Shown: piece by piece, positions 49,815 through 59,670 of the stretch | How the letters are laid out: the number at the start of each line of letters is the position of its first letter | Position numbering within the stretch: the stretch's first letter is position 1 | Assembly: GCF_013149785.1 (NCBI RefSeq) | Contig: NZ_JABEZU010000002.1 | Coordinates: 124,001 to 188,000 of the forward strand | From: Isoptericola halotolerans | GTDB taxonomy: Bacteria > Actinomycetota > Actinomycetes > Actinomycetales > Cellulomonadaceae | Reading direction: 5' to 3' | DNA length: 64,000 nt | Translations under genes and position numbers: made by a program | Notes under the pieces: generated by a model | What the model saw: the letters and a program-made list of their open reading frames with translations, nothing else | Database searches by the model: none | What the model was told of the DNA's origin: nothing

Positions 49815-50614
49815 CCCGTGCGAGGATGCGACGCGTGCTCGACCTCGACGTCTCCACCGTCCTCCTGCTGGTCCTCGCCGGGCTGGCGGCGGGCTGGGTC
49901 GACGCCGTCGTCGGCGGTGGCGGGCTCATCCAGCTTCCCGCGCTGCTGCTCGTGCCCGGCATCTCGCCCGTCCAGGCCCTGGCGACCAACAAGCTCGGCT
50001 CGATCATGGGCACGTCGGTCAGCTCGATCACGTACTACCGGCGCGTCGGTCCGGACCTGACGACGGCCGGTCCGATGGCGGTCGCTGCCCTGGCCGGTGC
50101 GGTCGGCGGGGCCGCGCTCGCCACGCAGATCCCCGCCGAGCTGTTCACCCCGATCATCCTCGTGGTGCTCGTCGGGGTGGCTCTGTTCACGATCCTCAAG
50201 CCCCGGCTCGGCCAGCAGGACGACCTGCGCTGGGAAGGGAACCGGCACCGGTGGACGGCCGCGGGGATCGGGCTGGTCATCGGTGCCTACGACGGCCTGC
50301 TCGGGCCCGGCACCGGGACCTTCCTGGTCATCTCCCTGGTGAGCGTGCTCGGGTACGCGTTCCTCCCGGCGTCGGCCCTGGCCAAGATCGTCAACTTCGC
50401 CACGAACCTGGGCGCGTTGCTGTACTTCGTGCCGGCCGGGGCCGTGATCTGGGGCCTCGGGCTCGCGATGGGGGCGGCGAACCTGGTCGGCGGGTACATC
50501 GGGGCACGGATGGCGGTGGCGAAGGGTTCCGGTTTCGTGCGCATCGTCTTCGTCGTCGTGGTCGGAGCGCTCATCTGCAAGCTCGGCTACGACGTCGTCA
50601 CGGGCTCCTCGTAG
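49811..50614 (+). CDS. TSUP-family permease (TauE/SafE)
   Basis: The 267-residue product has eight hydrophobic segments and the TSUP repeats VDAVVGGGGLIQLPALLLVPGISPVQALATNKLGSIMG (about 31-66) and AYDGLLGPGTGTFLVI ... ASALAKIVNFATNLGAL. These permeases export sulfur-containing or organic anions such as sulfoacetate. GTG 49811 overlaps the upstream stop, but ATG 49826 or GTG 49835 are also possible because the first residues are basic and not conserved. Confidence 0.87.
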   Translation: MTRARMRRVLDLDVSTVLLLVLAGLAAGWVDAVVGGGGLIQLPALLLVPGISPVQALATNKLGSIMGTSVSSITYYRRVGPDLTTAGPMAVAALAGAVGGAALATQIPAELFTPIILVVLVGVALFTILKPRLGQQDDLRWEGNRHRWTAAGIGLVIGAYDGLLGPGTGTFLVISLVSVLGYAFLPASALAKIVNFATNLGALLYFVPAGAVIWGLGLAMGAANLVGGYIGARMAVAKGSGFVRIVFVVVVGALICKLGYDVVTGSS

Positions 50615-50657
50615 CGGTGGTGTGACCGCCGGCACATCGGCGCCGAGCACCGGTCGC

Positions 50658-50663
50658 TACCAT
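50658..50663 (+). promoter_or_regulatory. -10 box of the lysC-asd operon
   Basis: TACCAT fits TANNNT and gives a leader of about 65 nt. That is too short for a lysine riboswitch, and none of its conserved parts was seen. Confidence 0.5.
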
Positions 50664-50734
50664 GGTGCGCGCACACACAAGAGACCGGCGGGCCGTTGAG
50701 AGAGACGGAGGCCGGCGACAGAAAGGTTGCATGC

Positions 50735-53159
<2,425 letters not shown>

Positions 53160-53185
53160 GTCACGTCGCCTGAATCACCCTGACG

Positions 53186-53214
53186 GGCCGCGGTGGGATC
53201 CTCCCGCCGCGGCC
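53186..53214 (+). terminator. rho-independent terminator after asd
   Basis: GGCCGCGGTGGGA pairs with TCCCGCCGCGGCC (one G-U) around a TCC loop and is followed by TGTCGTCGTTCC. It ends the lysC-asd operon. Confidence 0.85.
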
Positions 53215-53231
53215 TGTCGTCGTTCCCCCTG

Positions 53232-53297
53232 CCGTTGTGGGTGCACGACGCGCCGTTGTTGCTGGCTGGTTGGCGGTGTGTCGTGCACCCACAGCGG
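53232..53297. repeat. 18-bp inverted repeat with a 30-nt spacer
   Basis: CCGTTGTGGGTGCACGAC pairs with GTCGTGCACCCACAGCGG with one G-U. It lies between the asd terminator and the fic promoter. The 13-mer GCACCCACAGCGG of the right arm recurs at 57456-57468, near the GntR operon. Function is unknown. Confidence 0.6.
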
Positions 53298-53353
53298 AAG
53301 GCGGGTGGGCTGCTGCCGTGTGCCACGTGCCAAGTTGGTTGACACGTACGGCG

Positions 53354-53388
53354 AACCTGTCAAAAATCTGTGCGATTTTTGACAGGTT
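53354..53388. promoter_or_regulatory. perfect 15-bp palindrome over the fic promoter
   Basis: AACCTGTCAAAAATC and GATTTTTGACAGGTT are exact complements around TGTGC. It is very AT-rich for this genome. A -10 TAATCT at 53393-53398 lies 5 bp after it and 6 nt before the fic ATG, so the palindrome covers the -35 region of a leaderless promoter. The C-terminal HTH of Fic is the likely binder. Confidence 0.7.
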
Positions 53389-53404
53389 ACGTTAATCTGA
53401 TCCG

Positions 53405-54472
53405 ATGAACCGGGAACCTGCTCGGCCCCATGACGGTCTTCCAGTCCTGCCTCCCCGGGTGGAGCTGGAGACCCACGCGGTGCTCAAGGTGACGATCGAG
53501 GCACGCGATGCCCTGGCGCGCTTCGATGCGCGAGCGCAGGCCCTGCCGAATCCGACGGTGCTGATCAACGCCATCCCGCTCCTGGAAGCGCAGGCAAGCT
53601 CGGAGATCGAGAACATCGTCACGACGACGGACGAGCTGTTCACGGCAGCAGCCACGGACGTCGGAGCGACTCCCGCGGCACGGGAGGCGCTCCGATACCG
53701 CAGCGCGCTGCAGACCGGGTTCCAGCAGGTGGGCCATCGGCCGCTCACGGCCAACACGGCGGCCGAGATATGCGCCGTCATCCGTGGCCATGACGAGGGG
53801 TTCCGTCGAGGCGAGGTGTTCATCGGGGACCCTGCGACCAGGCAACGCGTGTACACCCCGCCATCGGGCACCGAGCTGTCCAGGTTGCTCGACAACTGGT
53901 CGGAGTTTCTCAATGCGCCGACCGACCTCGACCCGCTGGTGCGGATGGCGGTCGCCCACTACCAGTTCGAGGCGATCCACCCGTTCACCGACGGCAACGG
54001 TCGCACCGGGCGCATCATGAACGTGCTGATGCTCTGTGACGCCGGGCTGATGCACCTTCCCCTGCTGTACCTGTCTCGCTACATCATCGAGTCGAAGGAC
54101 GACTACTACCGCCTGCTGCGCGAGGTGACGTCGGACGGAACTTGGGAGCCGTGGGTCCGGTACATCATCGATGGTGTCCGAGTGACCGCGGAGCGGACCA
54201 CCCGGGTGGTCGACAACATCGACGATGTCCAAGGACAGCTGCTCGATCATGTCCGTCAGGTGGTGGGGTCGGCCAACGGTGATCTGCTGTCGGTGCTCAT
54301 GGAGCAGCCGTACTCCCGGGTGCGGGACGTCATCGACCGGTGCGGCGTGTCTCGGCCCACGGCGTCAAAGTGGATGCACGGACTGGTCGATGCCGGGGTG
54401 CTTGCCGACCTGCGCGTCGGCCGTGAGGTCCTCTACATCAACCGGGCGCTGATGGACGTGTTGCGCGGGTAG
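53405..54472 (+). CDS. fic: Fic-family protein (class II, autoinhibited, C-terminal HTH)
   Basis: The 355-residue product has a Fic_N region, the inhibitory motif S65-S-E-I-E69-N70 that fits (S/T)xxxE(G/N), and the Fic core HPFTDGNGRTGR with catalytic His192. It transfers AMP to protein hydroxyls; Glu69 would block this until relieved. A C-terminal winged helix (about 290-350, RVRDVIDRCGVSRPTASKWMHGLVDAGVL) follows, common in stand-alone chromosomal Fic proteins. It is probably leaderless. Its last 35 bp overlap the end of the convergent MerR gene. No FicA-type antitoxin is present. Confidence 0.9.
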   Translation: MNREPARPHDGLPVLPPRVELETHAVLKVTIEARDALARFDARAQALPNPTVLINAIPLLEAQASSEIENIVTTTDELFTAAATDVGATPAAREALRYRSALQTGFQQVGHRPLTANTAAEICAVIRGHDEGFRRGEVFIGDPATRQRVYTPPSGTELSRLLDNWSEFLNAPTDLDPLVRMAVAHYQFEAIHPFTDGNGRTGRIMNVLMLCDAGLMHLPLLYLSRYIIESKDDYYRLLREVTSDGTWEPWVRYIIDGVRVTAERTTRVVDNIDDVQGQLLDHVRQVVGSANGDLLSVLMEQPYSRVRDVIDRCGVSRPTASKWMHGLVDAGVLADLRVGREVLYINRALMDVLRG

Positions 54473-55187
54473 TCCTGGATCGCTCGAGTTCGACGGAGTC
54501 CACGACGGCGACCAGGTCGGTACCGGCGCGCAGCAGCGCCAGCGACCGCGTCGCGATCGTGTCCAGCCGTTCGCGCAGCGCGGTCTCGGCCTGCGCCGTG
54601 CCCCCGGCTCCTCGCAGCGCGGCCATGACGGTCGCCACCTCCGGGACTCCGTACCCCGCCGCGCGCAACGCCGCGACGATCCGCGCGGCTCCGACCTGCC
54701 CGACGTCGTAGGTACGGACCCGCAGAGACCCGACCCGTTGCGCGGTGACCAGACCTTCGGACTCCCAGTGGCGCAGCGTCGAGGTCCGGACGCCCAGGGC
54801 GTCGGCGAGCTCGGTGATCGACAGGACGTCGCCGGCACGGGTCGCCGCCGGCTCGGCGCCGATCTCGTAGAGCGCGTCGAGCGCCTGGAGGGTCTGGCGG
54901 CGGTCCTCGGCCAGGCCGACGTGCAGCTCGGTCAGGGACGCCACTGCGACATCGCGCGGCGACCTCCACAGTTCCACCATCGTCCGACGTGCGATGACGG
55001 GGCCGACGGCGGTCGCGAGCCCGCGGTAGGCGCGTACCGCCTGGAGATGGAGCGGCCTGTACCGGCGGTAGCCGTTCGAGGAGCGGCTTGCCGGCGGGAT
55101 CACGCCGAGCCGTTCCAGGTCGCGCACCTGCTGGACGGAGTAGCCCGTGGCGCGGGCGACGTCGGAGGTCCTCCGTCGACCGTTCAT
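54438..55187 (-). CDS. MerR-family regulator with two MerR DNA-binding domains
   Basis: The 249-residue product has a first MerR-like helix-turn-helix (TSDVARATGYSVQQVRDLERLGVIPPA, wing NGYRRYRPLHLQAVRAYRGL) and a second one starting near 124 (LSITELADALGVRTSTLRHWESEGLVTAQR), then a helical tail. Two DNA-binding heads in one chain are rare and suggest a pseudo-dimer or contact with two sites. ATG 55187 was chosen to start just before the first domain. It is divergent from a DUF6194-type gene; a dyad lies in the 38-bp gap. Its 3' end overlaps fic by 35 bp. Confidence 0.8.
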   Translation of the reverse strand: MNGRRRTSDVARATGYSVQQVRDLERLGVIPPASRSSNGYRRYRPLHLQAVRAYRGLATAVGPVIARRTMVELWRSPRDVAVASLTELHVGLAEDRRQTLQALDALYEIGAEPAATRAGDVLSITELADALGVRTSTLRHWESEGLVTAQRVGSLRVRTYDVGQVGAARIVAALRAAGYGVPEVATVMAALRGAGGTAQAETALRERLDTIATRSLALLRAGTDLVAVVDSVELERSRTTRATRPSAPG

Positions 55188-55199
55188 CAAACCCCACAC

Positions 55200-55220
55200 A
55201 AGCACATGAAGGTGATGCTT
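55200..55220. promoter_or_regulatory. dyad AAGCA-N11-TGCTT between MerR and DUF6194-type genes
   Basis: A 5-bp inverted repeat with an 11-bp spacer fills the short divergent gap. GATGCT at 55214-55219 ends 6 nt before the rightward ATG and could be its -10. The double-headed MerR is the likely binder. Confidence 0.5.
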
Positions 55221-55225
55221 GAAGT

Positions 55226-55729
55226 ATGGACATCGAACAGATCATCTCCGCGGTGCACGAGTTGGACGGCGCGCTCGTGCTGCAGCCTGGACCTGGCGGC
55301 GACGCCCCGGAGCTCACCTGGGGCGACGCCTTCTTCTACTTCGCGCCGGACGGCCGCGTGCCCACGGCCGTGCAGCCCTACGGCACCATCACCACGAAGA
55401 ACTACCCGGACGACACCGCCTGCGACCTCGATCGACCCGGGCGGTGGCGCGTCAACGTCCACGTGGGTCGAGAGCGCGCGGGCGAGCTCGGTGTCGTCCG
55501 GGCGCCGGGCAAGGCCGACGGGACCCGCGCGACCAGCGTGCCGCCGTCGGACGGCGTCCCTACCGACGTCCTGATGTCCCACCCGGTGTACGGCCACCTG
55601 GGCTGGGTCTGCGTGGTCGACCCGGACGAGCGCACAGCCGGCGTCGTCCTCACGCTGCTGCGGGAGGCGCACGACGCGGCTCGACGGCGGGACGAGCGCC
55701 GGCGCGGGGCCTGGTCGCACGGTTCGTGA
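55226..55729 (+). CDS. DUF6194-like protein
   Basis: The 167-residue cytoplasmic product has the pattern LTWGDAFFYFAPDGRVPTAVQPYGTITTKNYPDDTACDLDRPGRWRVNVHVGRE (split over residues 30-85) and HPVYGHLGWVCVVDP, matching the DUF6194 group of small actinobacterial proteins. Function is unknown. It is driven from the 38-bp gap shared with the double-headed MerR gene and is probably its target. A basic tail ends the protein. Confidence 0.78.
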   Translation: MDIEQIISAVHELDGALVLQPGPGGDAPELTWGDAFFYFAPDGRVPTAVQPYGTITTKNYPDDTACDLDRPGRWRVNVHVGRERAGELGVVRAPGKADGTRATSVPPSDGVPTDVLMSHPVYGHLGWVCVVDPDERTAGVVLTLLREAHDAARRRDERRRGAWSHGS

Positions 55730-55741
55730 GTCCGACGTCGA

Positions 55742-56695
55742 TCAGCAGGTGGTGTGGCCGTGGGTGTCGTCGCAGACGAGGCGGGCGCGGGCTTCGGTGA
55801 GGGTGACGGGGTCGGTGGTGCTGGTGGTGGTGATGGTGCCGTCGATGGTGGTCCAGGTGCTCGTGCCGGTGATGCGGAAGTGGCCTTGCCAGGTGGTGGT
55901 CAGGGTGGTGGTGACCTCGGGGCGGTACCAGTTGCCGGCGTCGTCGCGGTGGGTGCCGGTGTGGGTGTCGGGGTGGCCGAGGTGGGTGTAGGTGTGGCCG
56001 ATCCAGGTGTGGTCGGGGGTGGGGGCGTCGTCGGTCCAGGGTTGGCCGGGGTCGGTGGTGGTCAGGGTGGCGCCGCCGGGGGTGTGGGGGTCGTCGAAGT
56101 TCCAGGTGTACTCGACGGGGTCGGCGCGGATCTGGACGGGGACGTCCAGGAGGGTGACGTCGACGATCTGGGGTTGGGTGGTGGCGTAGGCGGGGTAGTG
56201 GACGCCTGCCAGGAGGGGTTCGCGGGCTTGGAGGGTGGCTTGGGGGGTGGGGATGTGCATGGTGGCGAACTCGTGTCGGGCGTGGGGGGCGAGGTCGGTG
56301 GGGGTGATGCACTCGCGTCCGGAGAGGTGCTCGGGGTCGGTGTAGGTGCCGTCGTCGCGGAGGCGTTCGACCCACAGGTCGGCGAGCTCGTACTCGTCGT
56401 CGGTGCAGGGGGCGCCTTGGATGGTGAGTTCGAGGGCCTCGTCGGGGCAGGTGTCCAGGGTGGTGGCGAGGTCGACGCCGTCCCAGGTCGCGGCGAGGTT
56501 GCAGGTGGTCAGGTCGGTGCGGAAGTAGCGGTCGCGGGGGCCGTCGTCCTGGCCCGAGGTCGCGGGGTTCTGCGCGGCGCCGTGAGCGCCGAGCCGCACC
56601 TCGTCCGCCGGGTCGTCGAGTATTGGCGTGTACACATCGGTAGACGTTCCGAGTAGGAGGCTCGCTGCGATCGCGGCAGCGGTGATCGCGCTCAT
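55742..56695 (-). CDS. secreted PKD-like domain protein of unusual composition
   Basis: The 317-residue product starts with a signal-like segment (MSAITAAAIAASLLLG). The middle is Thr/Asp/Pro/His-rich, with four Cys in the first half (TCNLAAT, DTCPDEA, APCTDDE, RECITPT). A PKD-like stretch, EYTWNFDDPHTPGG ... HTWIGHTYTHLGHPDTH, is followed by TTTLTTTWQGHFRITGTSTW and a last pair of Cys. Codons are dominated by ACC, CAC, CCC and GAC more than in neighbours. ATG 56695 begins the signal segment. The next lipoprotein gene ends 5 bp upstream of it, so the two are one operon. Function is unknown. Confidence 0.72.
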   Translation of the reverse strand: MSAITAAAIAASLLLGTSTDVYTPILDDPADEVRLGAHGAAQNPATSGQDDGPRDRYFRTDLTTCNLAATWDGVDLATTLDTCPDEALELTIQGAPCTDDEYELADLWVERLRDDGTYTDPEHLSGRECITPTDLAPHARHEFATMHIPTPQATLQAREPLLAGVHYPAYATTQPQIVDVTLLDVPVQIRADPVEYTWNFDDPHTPGGATLTTTDPGQPWTDDAPTPDHTWIGHTYTHLGHPDTHTGTHRDDAGNWYRPEVTTTLTTTWQGHFRITGTSTWTTIDGTITTTSTTDPVTLTEARARLVCDDTHGHTTC

Positions 56696-56700
56696 ACGGA

Positions 56701-57354
56701 TCAACCCTCTTCGAGCGGCGCGACCCCCAGGATGGCCCACTGACCACCGTGGCGTATCAGTTCCATTCGCACGACTCCCTGAGTGCTTGCGAACTGAGCG
56801 ATGTCAGTTCCCTCCGGTCCGGTGATCGTCACTTCCTGCGTCGTGACCTCGACGTCAAGTGGCCATCCGCCAGTGGGTTCGTCCTGCTCATACGTGTGCA
56901 GCACTTGGACCGATGTCTCACCACCTTCGAAGCGGTCGCCGTTGGCGGCGATCGTCTGTGCCTGCTCCAGACGGTTGGCGCACGTGTTGCACTCCGGGTG
57001 CGACATCGCTTCCCACTCGGTGGTGTCCCCGGTCTTCATCATGTAGGTGTCGAGCAGCTGGAAGTACACCGCCGCCGCCTCGGCGCCCTCGTACCCGTCG
57101 TCGTCCATCGCGGCGGGGCGTTCCGGTGCGACGACCACCGGCGTGGGCGACGGCGTCGGCGAGGATTCCGCCGCCGTCGCCGACGGGCTCGGCGCAGCCT
57201 CCGCCGTCGTGCCCGGGTCGGGGGCCGGCTCGGGGCCGGTGCAGCCGGCGAGCAGCAGCGCGACCAGCGCGAGCGCACCGGACGCGGGGACGGGACGAGG
57301 GCTCGGGTGTTCCTTCACGGGTTCCTTCACGGAGTCCTTCACAGGGTCCTTCAC
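56701..57354 (-). CDS. DUF6318-like lipoprotein
   Basis: The product (about 217 residues) has a signal peptide with lipobox LLAGC, a Pro/Ser/Thr linker and a folded part with EGAEAAAVYFQLLDTYMMKTGDTTEWEAMSHPECNTCANRLEQA, typical of DUF6318. The start is unsettled: four GTG codons 12 bp apart (57354, 57342, 57330, 57318) lie in a tandem repeat, and an ATG at 57402 lies further upstream. TACGGT (complement of 57382-57387) could be a -10 and would exclude the ATG. It precedes the PKD-like gene in one operon. Confidence 0.78.
   Translation of the reverse strand: MKDPVKDSVKEPVKEHPSPRPVPASGALALVALLLAGCTGPEPAPDPGTTAEAAPSPSATAAESSPTPSPTPVVVAPERPAAMDDDGYEGAEAAAVYFQLLDTYMMKTGDTTEWEAMSHPECNTCANRLEQAQTIAANGDRFEGGETSVQVLHTYEQDEPTGGWPLDVEVTTQEVTITGPEGTDIAQFASTQGVVRMELIRHGGQWAILGVAPLEEG
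57307..57354 (-). repeat. four 12-bp tandem repeats carrying GTG and AAGGA
   Basis: GTGAAGGA followed by CCCT, CTCC, ACCC and ACAC repeats four times. Each unit holds a GTG in frame and an AAGGA that is a ribosome site for the next GTG. It encodes VKDP-VKDS-VKEP-VKEH at the start of the lipoprotein. Confidence 0.8.
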
Positions 57355-57496
57355 CAGGGAGTCGACGGCGACATCCCCGACACCGTAGCGAAACCCGCCC
57401 ATCCTGGGCACGACCCTGTGGACAACGTCTCGCTCAGTGGACCGGTCGCATCCGCGCACCCACAGCGGTAGGGGGGTTGACGGCACTCGGTCTCCT

Positions 57497-57524
57497 GTGG
57501 TTCATTAGTCAAGTAATGAACCAC
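57497..57524. promoter_or_regulatory. GntR (YtrA-type) operator
   Basis: GTGGTTCATTA and TAATGAACCAC are perfect 11-bp arms around GTCAAG. The site lies 28 bp before the GntR gene, overlaps the likely -10 TAATGA, and is the usual kind of autoregulatory site for YtrA-type repressors. Confidence 0.8.
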
Positions 57525-57552
57525 AGCACCAGTAAACCCTGAGGAGGGTCGC

Positions 57553-57966
57553 GTGTTCGACGGCCCCGAACCGATCTACGTCCAGATCGCGCAGCAGATC
57601 CGGTCGCAGGTCCTCGCGGGCGAGCTCGCGGAGGAGGAGCAGGTCATGTCCACCACCCAGTTCGCGACGACGTTCCGGATCAACCCCGCCACGGCGGCGA
57701 AGGCCTTCACCGGTCTCGTCGAGGAGGGCGTGCTCTACAAGCGGCGAGGCCTCGGCATGTTCGTCGCGCCCGGCGCGCGGGAACGCCTCCTCGACCAGCA
57801 CCGCACGGCCTACTTCGACGACGTGCTGGCACCCGCCCTGGCCCAGGCGGACGTCCTCGGCATCCCTGCCGACGAGATCGTCGCCTACGTCCACGCCCGC
57901 CGGCACGGCACCGGTCCCGACGGACCCGCCGCCACCGACCACACCACGAACCAGGAGCAGTCATGA
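57553..57966 (+). CDS. GntR-family regulator, YtrA type
   Basis: The 137-residue product has the GntR winged helix (PIYVQIAQQIRSQVLAGELAEEEQVMSTTQFATTFRINPATAAKAFTGLVEEGVL over 7-61) and only a short C-terminal helix region, which defines the YtrA branch. GAGGAGG precedes the GTG by 5 nt. It overlaps the ABC ATPase gene by 4 bp and probably represses the whole cluster through the palindrome upstream. Cell-envelope stress is the usual trigger for YtrA systems. Confidence 0.9.
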   Translation: MFDGPEPIYVQIAQQIRSQVLAGELAEEEQVMSTTQFATTFRINPATAAKAFTGLVEEGVLYKRRGLGMFVAPGARERLLDQHRTAYFDDVLAPALAQADVLGIPADEIVAYVHARRHGTGPDGPAATDHTTNQEQS

Positions 57967-58916
57967 CGCCCCCCGCCCCGTTCGGCGCCCGCCTGGACGA
58001 CGTCGTCGTCCGGTTCGGCAAGCAGCGCCGGATGTCCGCCGACGGGAACACGTTCAGGGAGGACGCCACCACCGCGCTCGACGGCGTGGGCCTCACCGTC
58101 CGGCCCGGCACCATCACCGGGATCCTCGGCCGCAACGGCGCCGGCAAGTCCACGATGCTCTCCCTGCTGGCCGCCTTCACCCGCCCCACCAGCGGCACCG
58201 TGCGGGTCGGTACCGAGGGCGCGCAGGAGGACCCGTGGGAGAACGCCTGGGTGACGTCCAACGTGCAGCTCGTGCGCGAGAGCGGAGACCTCCAGGACGA
58301 CGAGAAGCTCTCCGAGACGCTCAAGTACTACGCCGACCTGCGCCCGTACTGGGACGTGGACCTCGCCGGGCGACTGCTCGACATGTTCGAGGTCAGCCCG
58401 CGCAAGAAGCCCGCCGCGCTGTCCCGCGGCAAGAAGTCCGCCGTCGGAGCCACCATCGGCCTCGCCGCCCGCGCACCGCTGACGATCTTCGACGAGGTCT
58501 ACCTCGGGATGGACGCGCCGACGCGCTACGCCTTCTACGACGAGATCCTCGCCGACTACGCCGAGCACCCGCGCACCATCCTGCTGTCCAGCCACCTGGT
58601 CGAGGAGGTCGAGCGCCTCTTCGAGGACGTCGTCGTCCTCGACCGGGGGCGGGTGCTCCTCGCCGAGACCGCCGAGGAGATGGGCCGGCGCGGCTTCAGC
58701 CTGACCGGCCCCGCCTCCGCCGTCGAACGGCTCACCGGGGAGCGCCGCATCCTGCACCGCCAGCAGCTCGGTGCCACCGTGCAGGTCACGCTCGAGGGAG
58801 CCCCCGACGACGGCGAGGCCGCCACCGCACGCGACGCCGGCGTCGAGCTGGGGTCGCTCCCGCTGCAGGACCTGTTCGTCCGGCTGACGGACCCGGCGCG
58901 GAAGGGAACGTCATGA
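57963..58916 (+). CDS. ABC transporter ATP-binding protein (YtrB-like)
   Basis: The 317-residue ATPase has Walker A LGRNGAGKSTMLS (about 58-70), a degenerate signature LSRGKKSAVGATIGLA, Walker B LTIFDEVYLGMD and LSSHLVEEVERL. YtrB-type ATPases share this LSRG form. The C-terminal 70 residues form an extension. ATGA overlaps couple it to the GntR gene before and the membrane protein after. It probably works with one or both membrane proteins that follow. Confidence 0.88.
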   Translation: MTPPAPFGARLDDVVVRFGKQRRMSADGNTFREDATTALDGVGLTVRPGTITGILGRNGAGKSTMLSLLAAFTRPTSGTVRVGTEGAQEDPWENAWVTSNVQLVRESGDLQDDEKLSETLKYYADLRPYWDVDLAGRLLDMFEVSPRKKPAALSRGKKSAVGATIGLAARAPLTIFDEVYLGMDAPTRYAFYDEILADYAEHPRTILLSSHLVEEVERLFEDVVVLDRGRVLLAETAEEMGRRGFSLTGPASAVERLTGERRILHRQQLGATVQVTLEGAPDDGEAATARDAGVELGSLPLQDLFVRLTDPARKGTS

Positions 58917-59665
58917 CCGACCGCAAGGTGCTCGCCGCCCAGGTCCAGCGACGTGCGGTCCGCCGTGTCACGCGGTCGATCGCGACCTCCGTCATCACCA
59001 TCGGCGCCGGCTTCTGGCTCGTCTACGCCGTCGTGGCCGTCGTCGTCCCCCTGCTCGTGCGCCGCGCCGGCAACGAGATGGAGCACGGCGTGCTCGCCAC
59101 GAGCGACTACATCGCCCGGTGGGTCGCCTTCGGCACCGCCATCGCGATGCTCGCCACCATCCTGGCGACCCACCTCGCCGCCGGTGGCACCCGGCGCGCA
59201 CTGCGCGACGGCGCGATCCGGGCCGCGGTGATCGCCGGGGTCGTCTACGCCGCGATCGGCGCGCTGGCCACCGTCGGTGAACGGGGACTGTTCGGAGCGC
59301 TCGGGTGGACGTGGCAACGAGCCGATGCGCTCACGACGGGCGACGGCGCGTTCGCCGTCGAGCTCGTCGCCGACACCTTCGCCACTGCGGTCTACGTGCT
59401 GGTCGGGTGCGCCGTCGTCGCCGGCTACCAGTCGCACGGCGGGTGGCGCGGCACCCTGCTCGTCGTCCCGGGACTCGTCCCGCTCGCTCTCGTCGACCTC
59501 GTCACAGCAGGTGGGAGCGGCCACGACGTCCTGGGCAACCTGGTGCAGATCCCGGCGTCGAGCGCAGTGGCGATCGGACTGGTGGGCGGAGCGGCCGCCG
59601 TCGTGCTCGCGGCCGGGTGGCTCCACCTGCACCTCCACTCCCTCCGACTCCGCCCGACGAGGTGA
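58913..59665 (+). CDS. membrane protein, probable ABC permease partner (copy A)
   Basis: The 250-residue product has six membrane helices: about 25-50, 70-90 (IARWVAFGTAIAMLATILATHLAAGGTRRAL), 100-120, 145-165, 175-195 and 215-235. It shares HLAAGGTRRAL and the general plan with the next protein, so the two are paralogs and may form a heterodimer in a transporter with the YtrB-like ATPase. The family is not characterised. It starts in ATGA overlap with the ATPase gene. Confidence 0.75.
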   Translation: MTDRKVLAAQVQRRAVRRVTRSIATSVITIGAGFWLVYAVVAVVVPLLVRRAGNEMEHGVLATSDYIARWVAFGTAIAMLATILATHLAAGGTRRALRDGAIRAAVIAGVVYAAIGALATVGERGLFGALGWTWQRADALTTGDGAFAVELVADTFATAVYVLVGCAVVAGYQSHGGWRGTLLVVPGLVPLALVDLVTAGGSGHDVLGNLVQIPASSAVAIGLVGGAAAVVLAAGWLHLHLHSLRLRPTR

Positions 59666-59670
59666 CCGCG

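Noticed and set aside
50664-50734. Possible lysine riboswitch upstream of lysC
   Set aside because: The leader predicted from the -10 is about 65 nt, far shorter than the lysine riboswitch, and no core motif was seen.
53405-55729. Fic/FicA-type toxin-antitoxin module
   Set aside because: The inhibitory motif is inside the Fic chain (class II), and neither neighbour resembles an antitoxin.
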